Source: an uncultured Collinsella sp.
GTDB lineage: Bacteria; Actinomycetota; Coriobacteriia; Coriobacteriales; Coriobacteriaceae
Length of the DNA: 33,288 bases
Direction of reading: 5' to 3'
Assembly: GCA_902493615.1 (NCBI GenBank)
Contig: CABUQK010000006.1
Coordinates: 1 to 33,288 of the forward strand
Positions 25,201 to 31,602 of the stretch are shown piece after piece (the first letter of the stretch is position 1; every line of letters begins with the position of its first letter). A program made the translations under genes and the position numbers. The notes below the pieces were generated by a model. That model was not told the origin of the DNA. It ran no database searches and saw only the letters and a list, made by a program, of their open reading frames with translations.

Positions 25201-25233
25201 CCGCCACAAAGGGGACAGGCACCTTTGTGGTGG
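25201..25233. repeat. Hairpin with GGGACAGG loop core, REP-like
   Basis: CCGCCACAAAGG (25201-25212) pairs with CCTTTGTGGTGG (25222-25233), twelve pairs with one G-U type position, around the loop GGACAGGCA. The loop core GGGACAGG is the same as in the hairpin at 11086-11118, while the stems differ completely. It lies between the phosphoesterase stop (25244) and the terminator. Confidence 0.65.
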
Positions 25234-25243
25234 TTTGGGCGCC

Positions 25244-25789
25244 CTATAGCCCAAAGAAGCTCAAGATCTGGTCTCGGCTTACGGGCCTGTACTCGTTGGC
25301 ATCGAGACCGACATCGTAGCGAAAGATAGGGCGCGCGCGATCGCGGTTGCGTGCGTTGGTGCGGTCTCCCCTGCTGTGGATGTGCCCGTGCAGCATGATG
25401 GCACCACGTGCCTTACCATTCCAGCTGAGCATGGGGTAGTGGCTCATAACCAGGCGATGTCCCTTGGCATAGCCGGGGGCAATCTCCAGGTAATCGCGCA
25501 CGTCTTCCCAAATCTGCGGTACGTCGGAATCTTCCCAATCGACGTCATGGTTACCACGGATGAGCGTCACGTTCTGGCATTCGATGCGCTCGCGCAGGTG
25601 CACGGCATCCGCTAGGGGCAAACGATAGGTAAAGTCTCCCAGGATGTAGAGACGATCATCCGCAGCCACGTACTCATTGATGGCATCGATGACCTTGCGG
25701 TTCATCTCCTCGACCGAGCCAAACGGCCGGTCCATGTCGTGCAAGATATTCGTATCGCCCAGGTGCAGGTCGGCGGTAAACCACATCAT
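25244..25789 (-). CDS. Calcineurin-like metallophosphoesterase
   Basis: A 181-aa phosphoesterase with the complete metal-binding set in order: DLHLGD near the start, GDFTY, RGNHD, SHYP and GHIHS. It should hydrolyse phosphodiester or phosphomonoester bonds with two metal ions; the natural substrate is unknown. The ATG at 25789 is chosen because GAGGACACAGACG puts GAGG 9 nt upstream; an ATG at 25804 would add five residues. It is the last gene of a three-gene minus-strand run with a 59-aa charged protein and a HIRAN-domain protein. Small stand-alone enzymes of this type are often annotated as phosphohydrolases without a defined role. Confidence 0.87.
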   Translation of the reverse strand: MMWFTADLHLGDTNILHDMDRPFGSVEEMNRKVIDAINEYVAADDRLYILGDFTYRLPLADAVHLRERIECQNVTLIRGNHDVDWEDSDVPQIWEDVRDYLEIAPGYAKGHRLVMSHYPMLSWNGKARGAIMLHGHIHSRGDRTNARNRDRARPIFRYDVGLDANEYRPVSRDQILSFFGL

Positions 25790-25855
25790 CGTCTGTGTCC
25801 TCATTTCGCAACGCGTCTAACTCGTGCTAAGTATACAGACGCAGCGATGCGGCGG

Positions 25856-26035
25856 TTAGCCAAAGAGCCCGCCGAACAGTCCGCGGCGGCACTCGTCCTT
25901 TTTATTCGAACCTTTGCCCTGGGCGTTCTTATCCTTTTGCTTTTTGCGATCCTGCTCCAGCTCATCGTCATCGAGTAGCGTATCCCACTCAAACGGATCG
26001 TCTGTCAGATCGAACAGGTCATCGTCATCAAACAT
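25856..26035 (-). CDS. Small charged protein (59 aa), hypothetical
   Basis: A 59-residue protein, found by reading the gap between the phosphoesterase and HIRAN genes. It has three distinct parts: an acidic N-terminus (MFDDDDLFDLTDDPFEWD and LLDDDELE), a strongly basic middle (QDRKKQKDKNAQGKGSNKKDE) and a short hydrophobic tail (RRGLFGGLFG). The ATG at 26035 has GGGAG 6 nt upstream, and the gene lies 18 nt after the HIRAN stop, so an operon is likely. Not recognised; it could be an adaptor or nucleic-acid-associated peptide. The ribosome site, spacing and ordered charge pattern support it as real. Confidence 0.65.
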   Translation of the reverse strand: MFDDDDLFDLTDDPFEWDTLLDDDELEQDRKKQKDKNAQGKGSNKKDECRRGLFGGLFG

Positions 26036-26053
26036 GGCAGTCTCCCATACCGA

Positions 26054-26380
26054 TTAGCGAGCATCCACCACATAGAGCCCAACACGCACCTGGTGCCACG
26101 GGCTGCGTTCGGGGGCAACCTGTTGCACGCGGGCCTCAAACACGTCCTCGTGGCCGTAATACATCATCAAGGACAGCGGGCCGACCTCGTTTCCCGGAAC
26201 ATAGCCAAGCTTAGTGTTGCCGTAATAGATCGCAACCGCCTCAGGGTCATGGGGATTATCGCGCTCGGCACGCAGCGTCAGTTTATCGCCCGCTTTAAGA
26301 TCGCCTGGGACCAAAGCACCGTCGGCATATTGAAATCCTGCGATATGAAACGACAGAAGAACACGTGAAGGCTCGTACAT
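26054..26380 (-). CDS. HIRAN-domain protein
   Basis: A 108-aa protein consisting almost only of a HIRAN-like domain: FHIAGFQYADGALVPGDLKAGDKLTLRAERDNPHDPEAVAIYY followed by KLGYVPGNEV. The E-x-x-NPxDPxAVAV and LGYVP motifs are diagnostic. HIRAN domains bind DNA 3' ends or damaged DNA in SNF2-type proteins (for example HLTF) and occur alone in bacteria. GGAG lies 5 nt before the ATG. It heads a short run with the 59-aa protein and the phosphoesterase, suggesting a shared but unknown role, possibly in DNA or nucleotide handling. Confidence 0.82.
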   Translation of the reverse strand: MYEPSRVLLSFHIAGFQYADGALVPGDLKAGDKLTLRAERDNPHDPEAVAIYYGNTKLGYVPGNEVGPLSLMMYYGHEDVFEARVQQVAPERSPWHQVRVGLYVVDAR

Positions 26381-26502
26381 GGCAACTCCTCTAACGGCCG
26401 GATAAACCGGCGCTTAACCTTATTGAGAAGTCTACGAACTCGTGCGGACACAAATTCATCCTGCCTGCGCCTTTCGACCGTTTGTCGCTACGCCATCTGA
26501 TT

Positions 26503-27882
26503 CTAATGCACAAACATGCGCACGAATTTGTGCTTCCAGCTTGCGTAGGGCGCATACCGAAACGGCACGTCCAGCCAGGTTGCCTTGTTCACGATGCTCT
26601 TCTTGTGGCTAAACGTATCGAAGCTCTCGCGGCCATGGTACTGCCCCATACCGCTCGCGCCCATGCCGCCAAAGCCCATATGGCTCGTAGCCAAGTGCAT
26701 GATGGTGTCGTTGACGCAGCCGCCGCCAAAGGGCACGTAGCGCACAAAGCGTTGCTGAACCGAACGGTCCTGGCTAAAGATATACAGGGCCAGCGGCGTC
26801 GGACGATCCGTAATAAACGCTTCGGCCTCGTCTAGGCTCTCAAACGTCAACACCGGCAAGATGGGACCGAAGATCTCCTCCCGCATCACGGCGTCCCCAG
26901 GCGCCACGCCGTCTAGGATCGTCGGCTCAATCTTGAGCGACGACTCGCGCGCCGTGCCTCCCAGCACGACCTTATCGGGATCGATCAGCCCGCGCACGCG
27001 CGCAAAATGCTTAGCATTGACGATATGCCCGTAGTCCTCGTTATCGAGCGGATGCTCGCCAAACATACGGCTGACCTCCTCCTTGATGAGGCCCAACAGC
27101 TCATCGTGCACGCGCACGTCGACCAGCAGATAGTCGGGCGCTACACAGGTCTGGCCCACGTTGAGCCATTTACCAAAGGCGATACGCCGTGCCGCGACCT
27201 TCAAGTTTGCCGTCGCATCCACGATGCAGGGGCTCTTTCCGCCCAGCTCAAGCGTCACGGGCGTAAGGTTTTTACTTGCGCGCTCCATGACGAGTTTGCC
27301 GACCGGAACGCTACCGGTAAAGAAGATCTTGTCCCAGCACTCATCGAGCAGCGCTTCGTTCTCGGCGCGCCCGCCCTCGACAACCGTCACCAGGCGCGGA
27401 TCAAATGCCTCTTCACAGATTTGCTTGAGCACCGCGCTCGATGCCGGAGCATAGGCACTCGGCTTGATGACCACGGTATTGCCCGCGGCAAGGGCGCCGG
27501 CGAGCGGCTCGAGTGTTAGCAAAAACGGGTAGTTCCACGGAGCCATGATGAGCGTGACGCCATAGGGCACGGCTTGTGTTTTGCACACGCTCACGGCGTT
27601 AGCGAGATCGCACGGACGCAGGCGCGGACGACTCCACCGAGCCACGTGAGCGATCTGATGTCGAATCTCGGAAAGCGACGTGCCGATCTCGCACATATAA
27701 GCCTCGTCATGCGACTTCCCCAAATCGGTCTTGAGCGCATGGGCGATATCAGCCTCGTGGGCCAGCACCGCATCGCGTAAACTCACGAGCGCGCGACGTC
27801 GAGCATCGACATCAAACGTGGCGTGCGTCTTAAAGTAGGCGCGCTGATCGCCGACGATGCGCGCAATTTCCTCGGTGTTCAT
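26503..27882 (-). CDS. Aldehyde dehydrogenase, ALDH3-like
   Basis: A 459-aa NAD(P)-dependent aldehyde dehydrogenase that oxidises aldehydes to acids. Landmarks: PWNYP (115-119), NTVVIKPSAYAP cofactor region, FFTGS (187-191), catalytic-base Glu212 in LELGGKSP, nucleophile Cys246 in GQTCVAPDY, and EEIFGPILPV later. The length of about 460 and the PDY after the cysteine are typical of the class 3 / fatty-aldehyde type. GGAGG sits shortly before the ATG. It follows an iron alcohol dehydrogenase gene by 8 nt; together they could interconvert an alcohol, aldehyde and acid. Substrate unknown. The C-terminal KFVRMFVH tail is basic and hydrophobic, which could aid membrane association. Confidence 0.9.
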   Translation of the reverse strand: MNTEEIARIVGDQRAYFKTHATFDVDARRRALVSLRDAVLAHEADIAHALKTDLGKSHDEAYMCEIGTSLSEIRHQIAHVARWSRPRLRPCDLANAVSVCKTQAVPYGVTLIMAPWNYPFLLTLEPLAGALAAGNTVVIKPSAYAPASSAVLKQICEEAFDPRLVTVVEGGRAENEALLDECWDKIFFTGSVPVGKLVMERASKNLTPVTLELGGKSPCIVDATANLKVAARRIAFGKWLNVGQTCVAPDYLLVDVRVHDELLGLIKEEVSRMFGEHPLDNEDYGHIVNAKHFARVRGLIDPDKVVLGGTARESSLKIEPTILDGVAPGDAVMREEIFGPILPVLTFESLDEAEAFITDRPTPLALYIFSQDRSVQQRFVRYVPFGGGCVNDTIMHLATSHMGFGGMGASGMGQYHGRESFDTFSHKKSIVNKATWLDVPFRYAPYASWKHKFVRMFVH

Positions 27883-27890
27883 GTGCCCTC

Positions 27891-29111
27891 CTAGTTCTCG
27901 CCCTCAAACATACCACCTGCAACGACTTCATACATATGCTCGAGCTCCAAGCGGTCCATTAAAAGCGGAACGGGGTACAGGGGATTGGCCTCGGCATCGG
28001 CATTCGCCGCCATCTGCGGAATGTCGGAGCGGCGAATGCCCGAGACATATTTGGGAATGTCCAAGGTGGCGTTCATTCGATCGACCCAATCGATAAAGGC
28101 TTCTGCCGCAAGACTGTCCCGCGCGGTAGCCGGCGCAATGCCCGCCATGCGAGCAAGATCGGCAAGCTTGGGGGCGGCGGCGTCACCATAAGCGCGAAGC
28201 ATATGCGGCAGGATGATGGCGTTGGCCAGGCCGTGCGGAATCCCGTATCGTCCGCCCAGGCTGTGTGCGATGGCATGAACGTATCCAACGTAGGAGCGCG
28301 TAAACGCAACGCCCGCCTTATACGCCGCCGAAAGCATATTGCGGCGCGCACGCATGTCGTCGCCATGCTCATAGGCCTCGAGCAAATTGTCGCTGATGAG
28401 CTGGACCGCCTGACGCGCCATCTTACGCGTGTAGGGCGTGGTGCTTCGCCCGATAAAGGCCTCGACGGCATGCGTCAGGGCGTCCATGCCCGTCTGCCCC
28501 GTAATGGAGGCGGGCAGGCCGCGTGTAAACTCGGGGTCGTGCACCGCAAAGCGCGGGATAAGCACAAAGTCGTTAATGGGATATTTGTAGTGTGTCTCGT
28601 CATCGGTAATTACCGCCGCAAGCGTGACCTCGCTTCCCGTACCTGCCGTGGTGGGAACGGCGATAAGCAGCGGCAGGCGACGATGAATCCGCAGCAGGCC
28701 GCGCATCTTGTTGATGGGCTTGTTTGGCTGCGCAATGCGTGCGCCCACGCCCTTGGCGCAGTCCATGGCTGATCCTCCGCCAAAGCCGATAATGGCCCGG
28801 CAGGCGCTCTCTCGGTACAGGGACGCCGCTTCCTCCACGTTTGAGACCGTGGGGTTCGCACGCGTTTCGGCATAGACCACAGCGCCAATTCCCTTGGACG
28901 CGAGCGCTGTCTCGAGCGGTGCCGTGAGCCCCAGACGGGCAATACCAGGATCCGTCACGATAAGGACCTTCTGGATCGAGCGCTTTTGAAGCACCGCGGG
29001 CACATCCTCGGCATGCTCTAAAATGCGCGGCTCGGTATAGGGCAGCACCGGCAATGCGATGCGAAAAACCGTTTGATACATTCGGCACCAGGCGCGGCGG
29101 GCTAGATGCAT
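27891..29111 (-). CDS. Iron-containing alcohol dehydrogenase
   Basis: A 406-aa group III alcohol dehydrogenase, NAD(P)-dependent. The nucleotide loop is FGGGSAMDCAKG; the dinucleotide/metal domain has PTTAGTGSEVT and the metal-binding signature YVHAIAHSLGGRYGIPHGLANAIILPH with its spaced histidines. The ATG at 29111 is preferred since GAGGGAG lies about 8 nt upstream; the next methionine would remove ten residues of a basic stretch. It is the promoter-proximal gene of an adh-aldh pair. Two palindromic sites in the upstream region (29131-29144 and 29195-29208) suggest control by a TetR-like repressor, not encoded here. The substrate alcohol is not deducible. Confidence 0.9.
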   Translation of the reverse strand: MHLARRAWCRMYQTVFRIALPVLPYTEPRILEHAEDVPAVLQKRSIQKVLIVTDPGIARLGLTAPLETALASKGIGAVVYAETRANPTVSNVEEAASLYRESACRAIIGFGGGSAMDCAKGVGARIAQPNKPINKMRGLLRIHRRLPLLIAVPTTAGTGSEVTLAAVITDDETHYKYPINDFVLIPRFAVHDPEFTRGLPASITGQTGMDALTHAVEAFIGRSTTPYTRKMARQAVQLISDNLLEAYEHGDDMRARRNMLSAAYKAGVAFTRSYVGYVHAIAHSLGGRYGIPHGLANAIILPHMLRAYGDAAAPKLADLARMAGIAPATARDSLAAEAFIDWVDRMNATLDIPKYVSGIRRSDIPQMAANADAEANPLYPVPLLMDRLELEHMYEVVAGGMFEGEN

Positions 29112-29130
29112 AAAGGAAACTCCCTCATTT

Positions 29131-29144
29131 GTTGATTGGTCAAC
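29131..29144. promoter_or_regulatory. Palindromic operator candidate 1 (adh promoter)
   Basis: GTTGATTGGTCAAC, with arms GTTGA/TCAAC and a 4-nt centre. A near-identical copy lies 64 bp away in opposite orientation. It sits between a possible -10 of adh (TACAAT on the minus strand, 29163-29158) and the adh ribosome site, where a bound repressor would block transcription. Confidence 0.6.
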
Positions 29145-29194
29145 ATTTGCTCGACCGATTGTACTCAGCGGCGGTCAAAGACGGCCTGCCAATC

Positions 29195-29208
29195 GTTAAT
29201 CAATCAAC
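29195..29208. promoter_or_regulatory. Palindromic operator candidate 2 (adh/rubrerythrin region)
   Basis: GTTAATCAATCAAC, which on the minus strand reads GTTGATTGATTAAC and differs from site 1 at two positions that keep the symmetry GTTRATYR-YAAC. It lies about 32 bp upstream of the possible adh -10 and about 18 bp before the candidate -35 of the divergent rubrerythrin gene, so one regulator could influence both. Confidence 0.55.
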
Positions 29209-29225
29209 ATCTTCATATCTCAAAA

Positions 29226-29253
29226 TTGTTTTATTAAAAATCATTCCTAATAG
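29226..29253 (+). promoter_or_regulatory. Candidate promoter of the rubrerythrin gene
   Basis: TTGTTT (29226-29231) and TAATAG (29248-29253) are separated by 16 bp in an AT-rich stretch 115 bp before the rubrerythrin ATG. The match to consensus is moderate. Confidence 0.4.
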
Positions 29254-29367
29254 GCTTCACATTTGGTTGCATTTATGGATAATAGAACTCGTCAAGACGC
29301 ACGTCCGGAGAGGGCCCTTACGGGACCGGACGAGCGCGCAATCGCCATCGATCGAAAGGATCGAATC

Positions 29368-29928
29368 ATGAAGTTTGTTTGCCCCGTTTGCGGTTATGTG
29401 GAAGAGTTCGACGGCGACCAGCTGCCCGAGGATTTTAAGTGCCCCCAGTGCGGCGTTCCCGGTTCTCGTTTCCTGAAGCAGGAGGAGGGCCAGCTCGAGT
29501 GGGCCGCCGAGCACGTCGTGGGCGTCGCCAAGATGGAGGGTGTCTCTGAGGACATCGTTGCCGACCTGCGCGCCAACTTTGAGGGCGAGTGCTCCGAGGT
29601 CGGTATGTACCTGGCCATGGCTCGCGTCGCCCATCGCGAGGGCTATCCCGAGATCGGCCTGTACTGGGAAAAGGCTGCCCACGAGGAGGCCGAGCATGCC
29701 GCCAAGTTCGCCGAGCTGCTGGGCGAGGTCGTGACCGACTCCACCAAGAAGAACCTCGAGATGCGCGTTGAGGCCGAGAACGGCGCCACCGCCGGCAAGA
29801 CCGATCTTGCCAAGCGTGCCAAGGCCGCCGGCCTCGATGCCATCCACGACACCGTGCACGAGATGGCTCGCGACGAGGCCCGCCACGGCAAGGCTTTCGC
29901 CGGCCTGCTCAAGCGCTACTTTGGCTAA
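29368..29928 (+). CDS. Reverse rubrerythrin (rubredoxin domain first)
   Basis: A 186-aa non-haem iron peroxidase. The rubredoxin domain is at the N-terminus (CPVCGY near residue 5 and CPQCGVPGSRF near residue 28), followed by the four-helix diiron domain with ECSEVGMYLAMAR, EEAEHA and RDEARHG ligand motifs. This order is the reverse of classical rubrerythrin and is known from Clostridium acetobutylicum, where the protein reduces hydrogen peroxide (and oxygen) with electrons from NADH via reductase partners. It protects anaerobes from oxidative stress. The ATG at 29368 has AAAGGA 7 nt upstream. It is a single-gene transcript with its own terminator, divergent from adh. No rubredoxin reductase is nearby. 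Confidence 0.94.
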   Translation: MKFVCPVCGYVEEFDGDQLPEDFKCPQCGVPGSRFLKQEEGQLEWAAEHVVGVAKMEGVSEDIVADLRANFEGECSEVGMYLAMARVAHREGYPEIGLYWEKAAHEEAEHAAKFAELLGEVVTDSTKKNLEMRVEAENGATAGKTDLAKRAKAAGLDAIHDTVHEMARDEARHGKAFAGLLKRYFG

Positions 29929-29962
29929 GCCAACCGCCTGAGACATAACCTCAAGCTCGACG

Positions 29963-29993
29963 AGGCCCGGACCGTATTGGTTCGGGCCTTTTT
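29963..29993 (+). terminator. Rho-independent terminator after rubrerythrin
   Basis: AGGCCCGGACC (29963-29973) pairs with GGTTCGGGCCT (29979-29989), eleven pairs with one wobble, around GTATT, followed by TTTTT. Confidence 0.9.
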
Positions 29994-30059
29994 CGTGCCT
30001 CACGAACTTGTTAACGCCCTGAAATAGGACCGCCTTCGGCATCGGCTTCTCGTCAAAAA

Positions 30060-30182
30060 CTAAGTGAGTAGACTTTTTGGAACTTGCCGAGCACGCCATC
30101 CATATTGCTTTATAAAGCCGCAGGTAAATGGCTTGTTGCAAAACGGCTTGGTCGCCAAAGTGCCAAAAGTCTACTCACTTAG
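30060..30182 (+). repeat. 123-bp palindrome-ended repeat element, copy 2
   Basis: Starts CTAAGTGAGTAGACTTTTT and ends AAAAGTCTACTCACTTAG. The interior has AGCCGCAGGTAAATGGCTTG and is in the same orientation as copies 1 and 3. The right end overlaps the 3' end of the nuclease-like minus-strand gene and supplies its last codons and stop (CTA AGT GAG TAG, Leu-Ser-Glu-stop). Confidence 0.93.
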
Positions 30183-31298
30183 AACCGCAGCCGTCCACGA
30201 TCGAGCCATTTTGTGTCTAGCGGGCATCTTTCCGTCGATTACTCCCAATTTTGTCCAGTCAATGAATAGTTCAGACCGGAGTAATGCCTCAGCCCTTTGC
30301 TCATCCGAGCTTTTATCACGATATTCAGCATCGAGCATCCTGCATACGGCCTTAACGATCGCGCGGAATCTATCCTCATCCGATATCTGTCTGTGTGTAA
30401 GGAGAAGCACATCGTAGCCCATGGCCTGAAGGGCCGTCATGCGGTCAGCGTCACGCAAGCCATCCCCTGCGCGTCCGTGCGAGGCCTTTCCCTGACATTC
30501 AATGGCCACCTGTCGCCTACCGTCCGGCGAAGAAAGAAGTAGGTCGATATATACACGGGACTTTCCCGCAATCGCTCGAGCACTTGTGCTTAACGTCACT
30601 TCGACATTGAGCTCTATGCCGCAAAACCCTTCGCCTCCCAGGGCTCGCGGCAGTCCAAGCAACAAATACGCCTCGACCTCAAAAGGCGACGCGGCACCCA
30701 ATGGAACGAGTTGCGATACCGCCATAAATCTATTGCCGTAACGCATCCCGCAAACATCTGAACAAAAACGGTCAAGGTCTCCGCCCAAAACCAAAGCGTC
30801 TCGACGCCATAAATTTGAGGCGGTGCCGTCCTCGGACGGGCAGCGCACCCAACCGAACGTTGTCGAAATCGCGCCCGAATCAATTGCACGCGAAAGCTCC
30901 GCCTCAAGTGCCGCCGGCAGGGCACACACCGCAAACAAGCCACACATCTCCGCCAATACCAAAAGAAGCTGAAGATCCGTCAGATGCCGCGACATGATGA
31001 ATGTCGTCAGTAGAGGAGACGTAACCAAAAACCCATGTTCCGTTTCCAGCACGGATTCCCTGGGGAGCTCACCAAGAAACAGCCGCTGCCTAATGCTGGC
31101 AGGACAAGTCCGTTTGTTTCTCGTCCGGACCAATGTATACAACGGAAAGCCGAGCACAACCGCAGCCGTCGGGTTACGGGCAAGGTCATATCGCTGCCGG
31201 TCTTCTTCCGGCCGTGGAAGCGGCGGACACAAAGCGCGGACTTGAGGAGGCAAACGCCAGTACCTAAAAGCCGATATGTCACAAAGTAGATCCTTCAT
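30171..31298 (-). CDS. Putative DUF559/Vsr-like nuclease-fold protein
   Basis: A 375-aa protein of a family I associate with Coriobacteriia genomes and usually annotated as hypothetical or endonuclease-domain protein. The C-terminal part resembles a Vsr/DUF559 fold: SPFEVEAYLLLGLPRALGGEGF, then YIDLLLSSPDGRRQVAIECQGKASH, with the Asp of YIDLLL and the E-C-Q of ECQG fitting a PD-(D/E)XK site, then DRMTALQAMGYDVLLLTHRQI. The N-terminal half has no recognised motif. ATG at 31298 is taken as the start; a GTG at 31304 is also possible and neither has a clear ribosome site. Its last three residues and stop come from repeat copy 2, and copy 3 lies upstream, so the gene is bracketed by the element. 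Base composition looks less GC-rich than neighbours. Function unknown. Confidence 0.72.
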   Translation of the reverse strand: MKDLLCDISAFRYWRLPPQVRALCPPLPRPEEDRQRYDLARNPTAAVVLGFPLYTLVRTRNKRTCPASIRQRLFLGELPRESVLETEHGFLVTSPLLTTFIMSRHLTDLQLLLVLAEMCGLFAVCALPAALEAELSRAIDSGAISTTFGWVRCPSEDGTASNLWRRDALVLGGDLDRFCSDVCGMRYGNRFMAVSQLVPLGAASPFEVEAYLLLGLPRALGGEGFCGIELNVEVTLSTSARAIAGKSRVYIDLLLSSPDGRRQVAIECQGKASHGRAGDGLRDADRMTALQAMGYDVLLLTHRQISDEDRFRAIVKAVCRMLDAEYRDKSSDEQRAEALLRSELFIDWTKLGVIDGKMPARHKMARSWTAAVLSE

Positions 31299-31382
31299 AG
31301 GCACAGGAAAACACGAATTTCAACCCAGTCAGTCACGCATTGGCGCGAACGCACCAAAAAATGGCGCCGAACGTACTGCCAA

Positions 31383-31448
31383 GTTTTCAACAGCCCTCCC
31401 CAACTGGCCAAAAGCTTGCCGAGAGCTGGACGAAGCCCTGTTGAAAAC
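31383..31448. repeat. Inverted repeat, 11-bp arms, upstream of the nuclease-like gene
   Basis: GTTTTCAACAG (31383-31393) and CTGTTGAAAAC (31438-31448) are perfect inverted arms around 44 nt, and CCCCATTTTTT follows the right arm. It differs in sequence from the 123-bp element, which starts 32 bp further on. It might be a weak terminator on the plus strand or the remnant of another small mobile palindrome. Confidence 0.55.
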
Positions 31449-31479
31449 CCCATTTTTTCTCATGCAGAAGCTTTGCGCG

Positions 31480-31602
31480 GCAAGTGAGTAGACTTTTTTG
31501 AACATCCCGAGCAGGCCGGTCATCCTGCTTTTCAAAACCGCAGGTAGATAGCTTGTTACAAAACTGCCTGATCGCCAAAGTTCCAAAAGTCTACTCACTT
31601 AG
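31480..31602 (+). repeat. 123-bp palindrome-ended repeat element, copy 3
   Basis: Left end GCAAGTGAGTAGACTTTTTT (the first two bases differ from the other copies) and right end AAAAGTCTACTCACTTAG. The interior AAAACCGCAGGTAGATAGC matches copies 1 and 2 in position and orientation. The right end overlaps the 3' end of pdxR and supplies its last codons and stop (Leu-Ser-Glu-stop). Confidence 0.93.

Noticed and set aside
7122..29252. Shared 13-mer ATCATTCCTAATA upstream of the DUF554 and rubrerythrin genes
   Set aside because: In a window of this size several 13-mer matches are expected by chance, and the surrounding bases do not extend the similarity.
20341..31602. The three 123-bp repeats as a CRISPR array or IS ends
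   Set aside because: They are 1.3-10 kb apart, not regularly spaced, and no Cas or transposase gene accompanies them.
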